Below are positions 51,007 to 60,526 of a stretch of DNA of 64,000 nt, in pieces. The translations under genes were made by a program, and so were the position numbers. Position 1 is the stretch's first letter. Every line of letters begins with the position of its first letter. Source of the stretch: Cupriavidus taiwanensis (GTDB lineage: Bacteria > Pseudomonadota > Gammaproteobacteria > Burkholderiales > Burkholderiaceae); assembly GCF_900250075.1 (NCBI RefSeq), contig NZ_LT977071.1, positions 1,488,941 to 1,552,940 of the forward strand. The letters are read 5' to 3'. The notes below the pieces were generated by a model that saw only the letters and a program-made list of their open reading frames with translations, searched no databases and was not told where the DNA came from.

Positions 51007-51312
51007 ATGAACCCAGCCCAGCAGGAAAGCCGCCACGCCGCCATCACGGTCGGCGCCGACAACCAGCCGATCCCGCGCGAGACCCAGCTCGCGGCGTATA
51101 ACGCGGCCTTCATCGAACTGGGGCTGCGCTTCCGCTGGGACGCCGCCATGTATGAATGGCTGTGCGGCATCGAATGCGAAAAGGGACGCGTGGCCCGCTA
51201 TATCGAGGAACACCACCCTCACCTGCTGGCCGCCTACGACGCCGCGTTCCTGAGCGGGCTGATCTTCGAGAAAAAGAACGAGTACCTGCGCGCGGTCGGC
51301 CACCTCAACTGA
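51007..51312 (+). CDS. Conserved-looking hypothetical protein
   Basis: This 101-residue cytoplasmic protein is mostly helical: RETQLAAYNAAFIELGLRFRWDAAMYEWLCGIECEKGRVARYIEEHHPHLLAAYDAAFLSGLIFEKKNEYLRA in sections. Cysteines at about 51 and 55, tryptophans and a HHPH sequence stand out. I do not recognise a family. GAGGAGA before the ATG and a strong terminator after the stop show a real single-gene unit. The upstream motif ties it to the CbbR-like regulator. Confidence 0.75.
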   Translation: MNPAQQESRHAAITVGADNQPIPRETQLAAYNAAFIELGLRFRWDAAMYEWLCGIECEKGRVARYIEEHHPHLLAAYDAAFLSGLIFEKKNEYLRAVGHLN

Positions 51313-51328
51313 GCGGCCCGATCGGTTC

Positions 51329-51364
51329 ACGGCGAGGCGCGCGACAGCCGCCTCGCCGTTTTTT
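51329..51364 (+). terminator. Rho-independent terminator
   Basis: An 11-bp stem (ACGGCGAGGCG, 51329-51339; CGCCTCGCCGT, 51349-51359) is followed by TTTTTG. It ends the gene at 51007. Confidence 0.88.
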
Positions 51365-51366
51365 GT

Positions 51367-51825
51367 TCAACTGATCTTGGCCACCATCAGGTAGAAGATG
51401 GCAAGGAACGAGAACAGCGCCGGAAAGCCCAGGCCGAACCACCACCAGAACAGGCGCCAGTAGACACGCGGCAGCTGGGGCCCGGTGCAATCCAGCGCCA
51501 CGTCGCGCATGCGCTTCTGCAGCCAGACCACCGGCAGCCAGCAGGCAATGGCGACGGCGTAAAGCACCACCGACCACTTCAGCCACGGCACCGACCACGA
51601 GAACCCGGCCATCTTCACCAGTGCATAGCCGGTCAGCGGCTGCAGGATGGCGGTGGAGGCCGTGAAGATCCAGTCGGCGATCACCACCATGCGCGCGGTC
51701 GCGGCGACGGTGCGGACATTGCGCGTCAGCGTCGCGCCGACCAGGTAGAAGGCGCTGCCGACGCCGGTGCCGAACAGGAAGGTGGCCGACATGATATGCA
51801 GCCATTTCAGCGTGACGTAGTCCAT
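51367..51825 (-). CDS. DUF2269 integral membrane protein
   Basis: This 152-residue protein has four helices and the DUF2269 start: DYVTLKWLHIMSATFLFGTGVGSAFYLVGA, then WIFTASTAILQPLTGYAL and a C-terminal GLGFPALFSFLAIFYLMVA. It is a small family of unknown function, often next to NAD-binding membrane proteins. It overlaps the gene upstream by 19 bp, so the two are probably one operon. Confidence 0.88.
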   Translation of the reverse strand: MDYVTLKWLHIMSATFLFGTGVGSAFYLVGATLTRNVRTVAATARMVVIADWIFTASTAILQPLTGYALVKMAGFSWSVPWLKWSVVLYAVAIACWLPVVWLQKRMRDVALDCTGPQLPRVYWRLFWWWFGLGFPALFSFLAIFYLMVAKIS

Positions 51826-53135
51826 GCCCGCTCCTCGGTCAGGTGCAGCCACCACAGCACGGCCAGCATCGGCACGTTCTTGCTGAGCGGGCCATACGGA
51901 TGCAGCCAGTATTCCGGCAGGCGCACGCTGATGATGGCGGTGTAGCCCAGGATCAGCGCGATCTGCGCCAGCCACAGCCAGCGCGGGCGCCGCGGCAGCA
52001 CGCACAGCACGCCGAAGGCCAGGTCGAGCAGCGCCGCGCCATAGAGCGCGAGCGGCTGCAGCGCAGGCGGCACGCCCGCGCGCGCCAGCAGCGCATAGCT
52101 GTCGGCCACCGGGTACAGGCCCAGCGAAACCGCCGCGGTGACGATCCACACAAAGGCCAGGCTCCAGCGCAGCAGCGGATGCATCCAGCGCTGCAGTGCC
52201 TGCGCGCGCAACGCGCCGCGCAGTCCCGGCGGGATGAAGGCATGCGCCGCCTGCGGCGAGCGCCCGAGCACGCGCGCCAGTCCGGACGGATCGGCCACGC
52301 TGCCCTGGTCCAGCATGGTCAGCGCATCGCGCCCGAGCACGCCGCCGGTGGCGCGTTCGGCCAGCGGCATCACCGCGCGGGCCAGCGCGCGCGGCAACGG
52401 CAACAGCCAGGCCTTGCCGCGCAAACCCATGCCATGCCGCAACGCCTGCAGGTAGCCGGCCAGCGGCATCGGCGCCGGCCCCACCAGCGCCAGCCGGCCG
52501 GAGCGCCAGGGCGCTGCGCCGCCCCATCCGGCAAGCAAGGCCACGATGGCCTGCGCCACATCGTCGACATGGACCGGCTGCACCGGCTGCCTGCCGCCGC
52601 CGGGCAATGCCAGGCAGGGCAGCGTCGCCAGCGCGCAGAACAGCTGCGCACTGGTGCCGTCGGCACCGAACACCAGCGACGGCTGCAGCACCACGGCATC
52701 GATGGGCAGGCCGAGCAGGTGCTGGTCGGCCGCGCGCTTGCTGCGATGGAAGTCGGTCAGCGCGTGTTCGTCGGCACCCAGCGCCGACATCTGCACCACC
52801 AGCCGCACGCGCTGCCGCAGGCAGGCATCGAACAGCGCCTGCGGCGCCGCGCGGTGCAGCACGTCAAAGCGCTGCGTGGCGGTCTCGCGGAAGATGCCGA
52901 CCAGGTTGACCACCGCATCGATGTCGGCCAGCACCGGCGCCCAGTCCGCCGCCGTCATCCGCGCGAAATCGACGGCACGAAATTCGCTTGCCGCGCAGGC
53001 ATGGCCGCTGTGCGGCGCTTCGGGTGCATCGTGCGCGGGCACGCGCCGCACCCCCGCTATCACATGGAATCCTCGATCCAGCATTGCGGCACAGGCATGC
53101 CGGCCGATAAAGCCGCTGGCCCCGAGCACCAGCAC
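51807..53135 (-). CDS. NAD(P)-binding (NmrA/SDR-like) protein with DoxX-like membrane tail
   Basis: This roughly 442-residue protein has an N-terminal Rossmann fold, VLVLGASGFIGRHACAAML, and extended SDR features such as FHRSKRAADQHL. The C-terminal 130 residues hold about four helices like DoxX (PLLRWSLAFVWIVTAAVSLGLYPV..., LALYGAALLDLAFGVLCVL). The start is uncertain: GTG at 53135 immediately before LVLGASG is the only reasonable in-frame choice. The order with DUF2269 recurs in relatives of this family, from memory. Substrate unknown. Confidence 0.8.
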   Translation of the reverse strand: MLVLGASGFIGRHACAAMLDRGFHVIAGVRRVPAHDAPEAPHSGHACAASEFRAVDFARMTAADWAPVLADIDAVVNLVGIFRETATQRFDVLHRAAPQALFDACLRQRVRLVVQMSALGADEHALTDFHRSKRAADQHLLGLPIDAVVLQPSLVFGADGTSAQLFCALATLPCLALPGGGRQPVQPVHVDDVAQAIVALLAGWGGAAPWRSGRLALVGPAPMPLAGYLQALRHGMGLRGKAWLLPLPRALARAVMPLAERATGGVLGRDALTMLDQGSVADPSGLARVLGRSPQAAHAFIPPGLRGALRAQALQRWMHPLLRWSLAFVWIVTAAVSLGLYPVADSYALLARAGVPPALQPLALYGAALLDLAFGVLCVLPRRPRWLWLAQIALILGYTAIISVRLPEYWLHPYGPLSKNVPMLAVLWWLHLTEERAWTTSR

Positions 53136-53153
53136 GCGCTGGATGCGGTCACC

Positions 53154-53651
53154 GTGCTGCGCCGGGCCGCGGTCTCGGGCACTTGCGCCAGCCTGTTGTC
53201 GACCGGCATGCTCGCCTGCGGCGGCAGCGTCGACTGCGGCAGCGCGTTCGCGCCCGTCAACGCCGTCAGCCACTGGATCTGGGGCGATCGGGCCATTCAC
53301 ACCAACCGGCCGTCGGTGCGGCATACCGTGCTGGGCTATGTCATCCATCATGCGATGTCGGTGTTCTGGGCGGCGTTCTACGAAGGCGCGATGGCGGTGG
53401 GCGGCACACATGGCGATGTCCATGCCAGCGCGCGTCCTGCCGCATCCCCCACGGCGCCGACGCGCGTGCTCGGCGGCCTCGCGATTGCCGGCATTGCGTG
53501 CTTCGTCGACCTGAAGTGCACGCCCCATCGCCTCACCCCTGGCTTCGAGCGCCGGCTGTCGCCCGGCATGCTGGCGCTGGTCTACGTCGCCTTCGGTCTG
53601 GCGTTGCCGCTGGGCGCGATGCTGCTGCGGCACGCCGGAAAGCGCGCCTGA
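53154..53651 (+). CDS. Hypothetical integral membrane protein
   Basis: This roughly 165-residue protein has about four helices. Notable segments are APVNAVSHWIWGDRA, TVLGYVIHHAMSVFWAAFYEGAM, LGGLAIAGIACFVDLKCTPHRLTPGFE and LVYVAFGLALPLGAML. The motif HWIWGD and the TPHRLTPGFE loop look conserved rather than random. The start is uncertain: GTG 53154 leaves only 18 bp to the divergent start at 53135; ATG at 53097 or 53208 is possible. Confidence 0.65.
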   Translation: MLRRAAVSGTCASLLSTGMLACGGSVDCGSAFAPVNAVSHWIWGDRAIHTNRPSVRHTVLGYVIHHAMSVFWAAFYEGAMAVGGTHGDVHASARPAASPTAPTRVLGGLAIAGIACFVDLKCTPHRLTPGFERRLSPGMLALVYVAFGLALPLGAMLLRHAGKRA

Positions 53652-53942
53652 TTCCGGCCCCAGCCCACGGTCTTTGTCCGCGTTGCTGCTGCACGCAGCG
53701 CTAGTAAATTTCACACGCCTCTCCCGCTTTTTACCGTTCCCGTCGCGCCGCGCGGGTCTTTGCGCTGCGCCCGGCAACGCGCTGTATCAGCCGTGCAAGC
53801 TCCACGCCACCGCCCCCGGCCGGATGGTGGCAGCCGGGCATGATCGTTGCGGCCGCGAGCCCCCGGTCGGTCCGTCGCCTCCACACCGCCTGACTCGACC
53901 GCTGCGACACGCCGCCCGCTCACCTCTACCGGAGAATCCACC

Positions 53943-54842
53943 ATGTTCATGCACAACAAGCGACTGCAGTACACCGTGCGCGTCTCGCGTCCCGATCCCG
54001 GCCTGGCCAACCTGCTGCTGGAGCAGTTCGGCGGCCCGCAGGGCGAACTGGCCGCGGCATGCCGCTATTTCACGCAGGCCCTGGCCGAGGAAGATCCGGG
54101 CCGCAAGGACATGCTGCTCGATATCGCCACGGAGGAACTGAGCCACCTGGAGGTGATCGGCTCGATCATCGCCATGCTCAACCGCGGCGCCAAGGGCGAG
54201 CTGGCCGAAGGCCTGGACCAGGAAGCCGAGCTCTACCGCTCGCTGCAGGGCGCGGGCAACGACAGCCACGTGACGCAGGTGCTGTTCGGCGGCGGGCCGG
54301 CGCTGGTCAATTCGGCTGGCGTGCCGTGGACGGCCGCCTATGTCGACACCATCGGCGAGCCCACCGCCGACCTGCGCTCCAACATCGCCGCCGAGGCGCG
54401 CGCCAAGATCATCTACGAGCGGCTGATGAACGTGACCGACGATCCCAGCGTGCAGGAGGCGCTGGGCTTCCTGATGACGCGCGAGATCTCGCACCAGAAG
54501 TCGTTCGAGAAGGCGCTGTATTCGATCACGCCCAACTTCCCGCCGGGCAAGACGCCGGGCGATCCGCAGTTCGCCAACGTCTACTTCAAGATGTCGCAGG
54601 GCGAGGCGATGCGCGGGCCATGGAATGCGGACCGCAACTTCGTCTTCGTCGAAAGCCCGACGCCCGCGGTGGATGGCGGCGATGGCACCGCCCAGGTCGA
54701 CCTGCCCGCCGAGCAGCAGGACACGCTGGAGGCGTTTGCAATGCGCGGCGCGTCCGACCCGCAGAGCGATCCTGTGACCGGCGCCGAACTGGGATCGGGC
54801 GAGGCCGAAGCCGACGACCTGCAGCAGAACCCGCAGCCCTGA
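53943..54842 (+). CDS. Manganese (non-heme) catalase
   Basis: This 299-residue enzyme breaks down hydrogen peroxide at a dinuclear manganese site. The metal ligands appear in LLEQFGGPQGELAAACRYFTQAL, EELSHLEVIGSIIAML and REISHQKSFEKALYSITPNFPPG. The C-terminal 60 residues are acidic and loose. CGGAGA precedes ATG 53943. An NRAMP-type manganese/iron importer lies convergent 51 bp away, which fits a manganese-based defence. Confidence 0.92.
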   Translation: MFMHNKRLQYTVRVSRPDPGLANLLLEQFGGPQGELAAACRYFTQALAEEDPGRKDMLLDIATEELSHLEVIGSIIAMLNRGAKGELAEGLDQEAELYRSLQGAGNDSHVTQVLFGGGPALVNSAGVPWTAAYVDTIGEPTADLRSNIAAEARAKIIYERLMNVTDDPSVQEALGFLMTREISHQKSFEKALYSITPNFPPGKTPGDPQFANVYFKMSQGEAMRGPWNADRNFVFVESPTPAVDGGDGTAQVDLPAEQQDTLEAFAMRGASDPQSDPVTGAELGSGEAEADDLQQNPQP

Positions 54843-54893
54843 CATGCGCGTCGGGTCCGGCACGCTATGGCCGAACTACGCACTACGTCGGCA

Positions 54894-56174
54894 CTACGGC
54901 CGCCACGCCGTCAGCGTCATCGCCACCATCGCCACGTTCATGGCGACGATGATGCCGACGGCCAGCGTGGCCAGCACGAACACCGGGCGCGAATTGGCGT
55001 AGCGGCCCATCAGCCTGCGGTCGCTGGTAAAGCGCAGCAACGGGATCGCGGCGAACGGCAGCTGCAGGCTCAGCATCACCTGGCTGACCAGCAGCAGCTG
55101 CGCCATGCCGCGCTCGGCAAACAGGATGGCGACCACCAGCGCCGGCACGATCGCCACGCAGCGTGTCAGCAGGCGGCGCGCCCACGGCGGCAGCCGCGTG
55201 CGGATAAAGCCTTCCATCACCACCTGCCCCGCCAGCGTGGCGGTCACGGCCGAGCACTGCCCGGACGCCAGCAGCGCGACGCCAAATACCACGCTGGCCC
55301 AGGTGGCACCGGTGAGCGGACTGAGCAGGCGATAGGCGTCCTGGATCTCCGCCACATCGGTGCGGCCGGCCGCATGGAACACCCCGGCGGCGGTGACCAG
55401 GATCGCACTGTTGATGACGAAGGCAACCGCGAGCGCCGTGACCGTATCGAGGGCGATATAGCGCAGCGCGCGTTCGGTGCCCTGCCGGTCCGCGTGCGGC
55501 AGGCGCGTCTTGACCACGGCGGAGTGCAGGTACAGGTTGTGCGGCATCACCGTGGCGCCAATGATGCCGGTTGCGATATACAGCGCGCCGGCGTCGCCCA
55601 GCACCGCCATGCGCGGCACCAGGCCCGCGGCCAGGTCCGGCCACGCGGGCTGCGCCAGCGCCAGCATCAGCAGGAAGCAGCCCAGCACCAGCACCACCAT
55701 GCTGATGACGAAGACTTCCAGGCGCCGATAGCCGCGCTGCTGCAGCACCAGCACCAGCAGCACGTCGAGCACCGTCAGCGCCACGCCCCACGGCAGCGGC
55801 AGCCCGAACAGCAGGTTCAGCGCAATCGCGGTGCCAATCACTTCGGCCAGGTCAGCGGCGCAGATCGCCACCTCGCACAGCACCCATTGTGACCACGCCG
55901 ACAGCGGCGACGCGTGCCGCCGGCACGCCTGCGCCAGGTCCAGCCCGCTGACCAGGCCAAGGCGGCTGGCCATGACCTGCAGCAGCATGGCCATGGCGCT
56001 GGCCATCGCCACCACCCACAGCAGGCGATAGCCGTAGGCCGAGCCACCGGCAAGATCGGTGGCCCAGTTGCCGGGGTCCATATAGCCGACCGCGACCAGG
56101 TAGCCGGGTCCGGCAAAACGCGCGAAATCGCGCCATGCGTAGGCCGGCGGCGCGGCGGCCAGTTCGGGAGGCAT
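54894..56174 (-). CDS. NRAMP-family Mn(II)/Fe(II) transporter (MntH-like)
   Basis: This 426-residue membrane protein has eleven helices. The metal-binding motif DPGNWATD in helix 1 (VGYMDPGNWATDL) and GATVMPHNLYLHSAVV in helix 6 are the NRAMP signatures. It imports Mn or Fe with protons. ATG 56174 (MPPELAAA) is chosen because the frame above is Gly/Arg-rich. It is convergent with manganese catalase. Confidence 0.92.
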   Translation of the reverse strand: MPPELAAAPPAYAWRDFARFAGPGYLVAVGYMDPGNWATDLAGGSAYGYRLLWVVAMASAMAMLLQVMASRLGLVSGLDLAQACRRHASPLSAWSQWVLCEVAICAADLAEVIGTAIALNLLFGLPLPWGVALTVLDVLLVLVLQQRGYRRLEVFVISMVVLVLGCFLLMLALAQPAWPDLAAGLVPRMAVLGDAGALYIATGIIGATVMPHNLYLHSAVVKTRLPHADRQGTERALRYIALDTVTALAVAFVINSAILVTAAGVFHAAGRTDVAEIQDAYRLLSPLTGATWASVVFGVALLASGQCSAVTATLAGQVVMEGFIRTRLPPWARRLLTRCVAIVPALVVAILFAERGMAQLLLVSQVMLSLQLPFAAIPLLRFTSDRRLMGRYANSRPVFVLATLAVGIIVAMNVAMVAMTLTAWRP

Positions 56175-56193
56175 CAGCGCACGGCCAGCGGCG

Positions 56194-56319
56194 CTACATC
56201 GGGGGCGGCAGCAGCCGCGCCAGCATGGAGGCGGCCCCCGCCGCGACGATGAACAGGCCCAGTGCCAGGCGCACGGGATGGCAGCGCCAGCGCCGCCAGA
56301 ACCAGCCGTCTCGATCCAT
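56194..56319 (-). CDS. Small one-helix membrane peptide
   Basis: This 41-residue peptide (MDRDGWFWRRWRCHPVRLA...) has an aromatic and basic N-terminus and one hydrophobic helix (about 17-36), ending LLPPPM. GGGAGG lies six bases before the ATG. It is 19 bp upstream of the NRAMP gene and could be co-transcribed. It is short, so the call stays tentative. Confidence 0.5.
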   Translation of the reverse strand: MDRDGWFWRRWRCHPVRLALGLFIVAAGAASMLARLLPPPM

Positions 56320-56691
56320 CGCCGTCCTCCCGGTGGGCCGGACCACTGCGGTGCCGGCAGACTGGCGCAGCGCAAGGATCGTTCCCGCGCGGCAAAGCCC
56401 GCCACGCGCTCGCCGCGGCGCACGCGGCGCGCCGCGTGGTAATTCCGGCGCTGCGGCGGTCAGCGGACTTGCAAGCTTTACGCGCGGGAGCGCCGGCGTG
56501 CGCGGGCTGGAAAGCCTGCTCGAGGCCGGCATGCGGCAGGGACTGATGGCGCCGCACAACCCGCGGCTGGTGTCCGAAGCGATCCTCGGCGCCGCTCACC
56601 GCCTGCGCAGCCAGCAGTTCCTGAAGGCGGGTTAATTCAGGGCAAAGCTAGCCGCGCAACGGTGTCCGGCGTCACGCAAGCCGCGGTCGCC
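56320..56691. other. Mostly gene-free stretch with TetR-like remnant
   Basis: This 372-bp region separates the small peptide gene and the PAS gene. Apart from the possible regulator remnant (56495-56635) I see nothing supported in it. Confidence 0.5.
56495..56635 (+). pseudogene. Possible TetR-type regulator C-terminal remnant
   Basis: The frame reads GVRGLESLLEAGMRQGLMAPH then NPRLVSEAILGAAHRL, which resembles the C-terminal helix pair of TetR regulators (a G-x-(F/L)-x-P-x-(D/N)-P-R-L type pattern). No helix-turn-helix or start precedes it. It may be the tail of a decayed gene. Confidence 0.3.
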
Positions 56692-57129
56692 TCAGACCTG
56701 TTCCTTGACCTGGTTCTCCAGCTCCACCAGCCGCTTCTTCAGCGCCCGCTCCTCCTGGAAGCGCGCGGTCTCGTCGCGGATCACCGCGACGATGCCGGTC
56801 ACGGCACCGGCATCGTCCTTGAGCAGCGCCACGGTGAAGGCGATCGACAACGTCTTGCCGTCCTTGTCGACCGCCGGGACCTTCAGAAGGTCATGGCCGT
56901 AGCGCGTGATGCCGGTCGCCATGGTCTTGTCGTAGCCTTCCCAATGCCGCCCGCGCAGGCGCTCGGGGATGATCAGGTCCAGCGACTGCCCCATGGCCTC
57001 GGCCTCGGTGAAGCCGAACATGCGCTCGGCCGCGGGGTTCCACAGCGTGATGGCGCCCTTGGCGTCGGAGATGATGATGGCGTCGCCGATGGCGGACACC
57101 AGTTGCGCGTAGTCGATCTGCTCTGTCAT
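56692..57129 (-). CDS. Single PAS-domain protein
   Basis: This 145-residue cytoplasmic protein is one PAS domain with its PAC motif: YAQLVSAIGDAIIISDAKGAITLWNPAAERMFGFTEAEAMGQSLDLIIPERLRGRHWEGY, then HDLLKVPAVDKDGKTLSIAFTVALL and VAVIRDETARF, and a short coiled coil at the end. It has no output domain, so it probably acts by binding a partner. It is downstream on the same strand as frc but separated by a terminator. Confidence 0.9.
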   Translation of the reverse strand: MTEQIDYAQLVSAIGDAIIISDAKGAITLWNPAAERMFGFTEAEAMGQSLDLIIPERLRGRHWEGYDKTMATGITRYGHDLLKVPAVDKDGKTLSIAFTVALLKDDAGAVTGIVAVIRDETARFQEERALKKRLVELENQVKEQV

Positions 57130-57216
57130 GGGGATTCCCTCTCGTCATCTGCAAACGGCGGCAGCCTGGAGCCCGCCGGTGCCATCAAGGTAGCGTGCCA
57201 CAGCGCGGCGCCACAA

Positions 57217-57256
57217 GCAAAAACGCCGGAGCCCGCTGTGCGCGCGGCCCCGGCGT
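57217..57256 (-). terminator. Rho-independent terminator of oxc-frc
   Basis: On the minus strand ACGCCGG (57250-57256 complement) pairs with CCGGCGT (57223-57229 complement) and is followed by a run of T. It starts 31 bp after the frc stop. Confidence 0.75.
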
Positions 57257-57286
57257 CGGCGCCGGCACGGGTGCCGGCGGTCGGCT

Positions 57287-58537
57287 TCAGATCACCTGGG
57301 ACTCGCGCAGGCGCTTGATGTCTTCCGCGCCGTAGCCCAGGCCGGCCAGCACCTCTTCGCTATGCTCGCCCAGCAGCGGCGAACCCGTGATTTCCGGCTT
57401 GAGGTCGGAGAACTTGATCGGGCTGCCCACCGTCAGGTAGCTGCCGCGCTCCTTGTGCGGCACCTCGGTGATGCTGCCGCTGGCGCGCAGCGACGGGTCG
57501 GCGGCAATCTCCTTCATCGACAGCACCGGCGAGCACGGGATGTCGAACTTGCGCAGGATGTCGACCGCCTCGTACTTGGTCTTGTCGGCCAGCCATTCCT
57601 CGATGGTGTTGAAGATATCGAAGATATGCGGCTGGCGCGCCTTGGCGGTGGCGTAGTTGGGGTCGGCTATCCATTCCGGCTTGCCCAGCGCCTTGCAGAT
57701 CGGTTCCCAGGCATGGCCCTGGATGGTGAAGTAGATATAGGCGTTGGGATCGGTCTCCCAGCCCTTGCACTTCAGCACCCAGCCCGGCTGGCCGCCGCCG
57801 CCCGCGTTGCCGCCGCGCGGCACCACGTCGCTGAAGGTGCCGTGCGGGTACTGCGGGTACTCTTCCAGGTAGCCCAGGCGGTCCAGGCGCTGCTGGTCGC
57901 GCAGCTTGACGCGGCACAGGTTCAGCACCGCATCCTGCATCGACACCGCCACCTTCTGGCCCTTGCCGGTCTTGTCGCGGCCGATCAGCGCGGTCAGGAT
58001 GCCGATGGCCAGGTGCATGCCGGTGTTGGAATCGCCCAGCGCCGCCGCGGACACCGTGGGCGGGCCATCCCAGAAGCCGGTGGTCGAGGCCGCGCCGCCG
58101 GCGCATTGGGCCACGTTCTCGTAGACCTTCAGGTCTTCATAGTGGTGGCCGTCGCTGAAGCCCTTGACCGAGGCCACGATCATCTTCGGGTTGAGCTCGT
58201 TGATGCGCTCCCACGAAAAGCCCATGCGGTCGAGCGCGCCCGGGCCGAAGTTCTCCACCAGCACGTCCGACTCGCGGATCAGCTGCTCCAGGATCTTCTT
58301 GCCTTCCGGCTTCTTCGTGTCCAGCGTGAGCGAACGCTTGTTGCTGTTGAGCATGGTGAAGTACAGCGCGTCGACATCCGGGATGTCGCGCAGCTGGGTG
58401 CGCGTCACGTCGCCGGAACCCGGGCGCTCCACCTTGATCACGTCGGCGCCGAACCATGCCAGCAGCTGGGTGCAGGCGGGACCGGCCTGGACGTGCGTGA
58501 AGTCGATGATCTTGATGCCGTTGAGTGGGAGGTTCAC
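57287..58537 (-). CDS. frc: Formyl-CoA:oxalate CoA-transferase
   Basis: This 416-residue class III CoA-transferase moves CoA from formyl-CoA to oxalate, making oxalyl-CoA and formate. Catalytic Asp169 ([10 protein letters not shown]) falls exactly at the position known from Oxalobacter Frc. The glycine loop [12 protein letters not shown] closes over the active site. It starts with GTG 58537 after AGGAGA and is 40 bp downstream of oxc. Confidence 0.96.
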   Translation of the reverse strand: MNLPLNGIKIIDFTHVQAGPACTQLLAWFGADVIKVERPGSGDVTRTQLRDIPDVDALYFTMLNSNKRSLTLDTKKPEGKKILEQLIRESDVLVENFGPGALDRMGFSWERINELNPKMIVASVKGFSDGHHYEDLKVYENVAQCAGGAASTTGFWDGPPTVSAAALGDSNTGMHLAIGILTALIGRDKTGKGQKVAVSMQDAVLNLCRVKLRDQQRLDRLGYLEEYPQYPHGTFSDVVPRGGNAGGGGQPGWVLKCKGWETDPNAYIYFTIQGHAWEPICKALGKPEWIADPNYATAKARQPHIFDIFNTIEEWLADKTKYEAVDILRKFDIPCSPVLSMKEIAADPSLRASGSITEVPHKERGSYLTVGSPIKFSDLKPEITGSPLLGEHSEEVLAGLGYGAEDIKRLRESQVI

Positions 58538-58577
58538 GTTCGTCTCCTATTGGATTAGGGGGTGAAATTCGGGTGGA

Positions 58578-60317
58578 TTACTTCTTGGCCGAGCTTTGCG
58601 GATTCAGGTTGGTCAGGCGGCCGCTTTCGGTGCCGGCTGCCGGATCGATGACGGCGTTGACCAGCGTCGGCCTGCCCGAGCGCAGCGCTTCGTTCACCGC
58701 GGCCTCGAGTTCCGCCGGCGTGGTGACGTTGGCACCGACACCGCCGAAGGCTTCCATCATCTTGTCGTAGCGCGCGCCCGGGACGAAGGTCGTGACCGCG
58801 GGGTCGGCGCCGCCGGTGGGGTTCTTGTCGATGCCCTTGTAGACGCCGTTGTTGTTGAAGATGACGATGCAGACCGGCAGGTTGTAGCGGCAGATGGTCT
58901 CGACTTCCATGCCCGAGAAACCGAAGGCACTGTCGCCGCACAGCGCCAGCACCGGCTTGCCGGTCTCGACCGCGGCGGCCACCGCGTAGCCCATGCCCAC
59001 GCCCATCACGCCCCAGGTGCCCACGTCCAGGCGCTTGCGCGGCTCGTACATGTCGATCACGGCACGGGCGTAGTCCAGCGTGTTGGCGCCTTCGTTGACG
59101 AACGAGATGCCCGGGTTGGCCTTGACCACGTCCTTCAGCACGCCCAGCGCGCCGTGGAAGTTCATCGGTGCGGCATCCCTGGCCTTGGCCAGGGTCTCGG
59201 CCATCTTGGCCAGGTTGGTGTCCCGGCGGTCCGCCACCGCGTTCAGCCAGTCGGCGCCCGGCTTGGCGAAGTCATTGCCGATCTTGTCGAGCAGCGCCGT
59301 TACGCACGAGCCGATATCACCGACCACCGGCGCGGCGATGGCGACATTGCTGTCCATCTCGGTCGGCGCGATGTCGACCTGGATGAATTGCTTGGGCTTG
59401 CCCCAGGTCTTGCCCTTGCCGTGGGACAGCAGCCAGTTCAGGCGGGCGCCGATCAGCAGCACCACGTCGGCTTCGGCCAGCACATAGGAGCGCGCCGCCG
59501 AGGCCGACTGCGGATGCGTATCGGGCAGCAGGCCCTTGGCCATCGACATCGGCAGGTACGGGATGCCGGTCTTCTCGACCAGCTTGCGCAGGTCCGCCTC
59601 GGCGCGTGCGTAGGCGGCACCCTTGCCGATCAGGATCAGCGGGCGCTTGGCGGTCTTCAGCAGCGCGACCGCACGCTCGACCGAGTCGGGTGCGGGCAGC
59701 TGGCGCGGCGCCGGGTCCACCACCTTGATCAGCGACTGCTTGCCCTTTTCGGCTTCAAGCGACTGCCCCAGCAGCTTGGCCGGCAGGTCCAGGTACACGC
59801 CGCCCGGGCGGCCCGACACGGCGGCGCGAATCGCACGCGCGACGCCGACGCCGATGTCCTCCGCGTGCAGCACGCGGAACGCCGCCTTGGCGTGCGGACG
59901 GGCGATGGCCAGCTGGTCCATCTCTTCGTAGTCACCCTGCTGCAGGTCGACGATCTCGCGCTCGCTCGAGCCGCTGATCAGGATCATCGGGAAGCAGTTG
60001 GTGGTGGCATGCGCCAGTGCCGTCAGCCCGTTCAGGAAGCCCGGCGCGGAGACGGTCAGGCAAACGCCCGGCTTCTGCGTCAGGAAGCCCGCAATCGCCG
60101 CGGCGTTGCCGGCATTCTGCTCGTGGCGGAAGCTGATGACGCGCATGCCGTTGGCCTGCGCCAGACGGGCCAGATCGGTGACCGGGATGCCGGGCAGGCC
60201 GTAGATGTTTTCGATGCCGTTCAGCTTCAGCGCGTCGATGACCAGATGAAAACCATCGGTTTGTGCCTGATGTTCTTCCGCGGCGTGACGCTGCAGCTCG
60301 TTTCCGACTTCTGCCAT
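58578..60317 (-). CDS. oxc: Oxalyl-CoA decarboxylase (ThDP-dependent)
   Basis: This 579-residue enzyme decarboxylates oxalyl-CoA to formyl-CoA. The ThDP-binding motif is [22 protein letters not shown]...NNNGVYKG, and the catalytic Glu lies in [15 protein letters not shown] near residue 60. [13 protein letters not shown] and [13 protein letters not shown] fit oxalyl-CoA decarboxylases rather than acetolactate synthase. AGAAGGAAG precedes ATG 60317. Two oxalate elements lie upstream. Confidence 0.95.
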   Translation of the reverse strand: MAEVGNELQRHAAEEHQAQTDGFHLVIDALKLNGIENIYGLPGIPVTDLARLAQANGMRVISFRHEQNAGNAAAIAGFLTQKPGVCLTVSAPGFLNGLTALAHATTNCFPMILISGSSEREIVDLQQGDYEEMDQLAIARPHAKAAFRVLHAEDIGVGVARAIRAAVSGRPGGVYLDLPAKLLGQSLEAEKGKQSLIKVVDPAPRQLPAPDSVERAVALLKTAKRPLILIGKGAAYARAEADLRKLVEKTGIPYLPMSMAKGLLPDTHPQSASAARSYVLAEADVVLLIGARLNWLLSHGKGKTWGKPKQFIQVDIAPTEMDSNVAIAAPVVGDIGSCVTALLDKIGNDFAKPGADWLNAVADRRDTNLAKMAETLAKARDAAPMNFHGALGVLKDVVKANPGISFVNEGANTLDYARAVIDMYEPRKRLDVGTWGVMGVGMGYAVAAAVETGKPVLALCGDSAFGFSGMEVETICRYNLPVCIVIFNNNGVYKGIDKNPTGGADPAVTTFVPGARYDKMMEAFGGVGANVTTPAELEAAVNEALRSGRPTLVNAVIDPAAGTESGRLTNLNPQSSAKK

Positions 60318-60505
60318 GGTTGCTTCCTTCTATGCAGATTGACTGGGGTGGGAATTTTTGTGACTCAGGCTGCCGCGGGAGTGCTCGGGGCCCGCTTCGC
60401 TACGACTTCCGACATGCTTGGTCTCCTTTTGGACTTGTGTTCGTGGTGCGCGGGGCTGTGCCCTGCTTCGGTCGGTGCCGGCTCGGTTCGACCGGTCTTG
60501 ATGAC

Positions 60506-60526
60506 ATACGGTATGTGATATATCAG
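60506..60526. promoter_or_regulatory. Oxalate-regulon element, site B (oxc-frc)
   Basis: This 21-bp sequence is identical to site A upstream of oxlT. It lies 189-209 bp before the oxc start. Confidence 0.8.
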
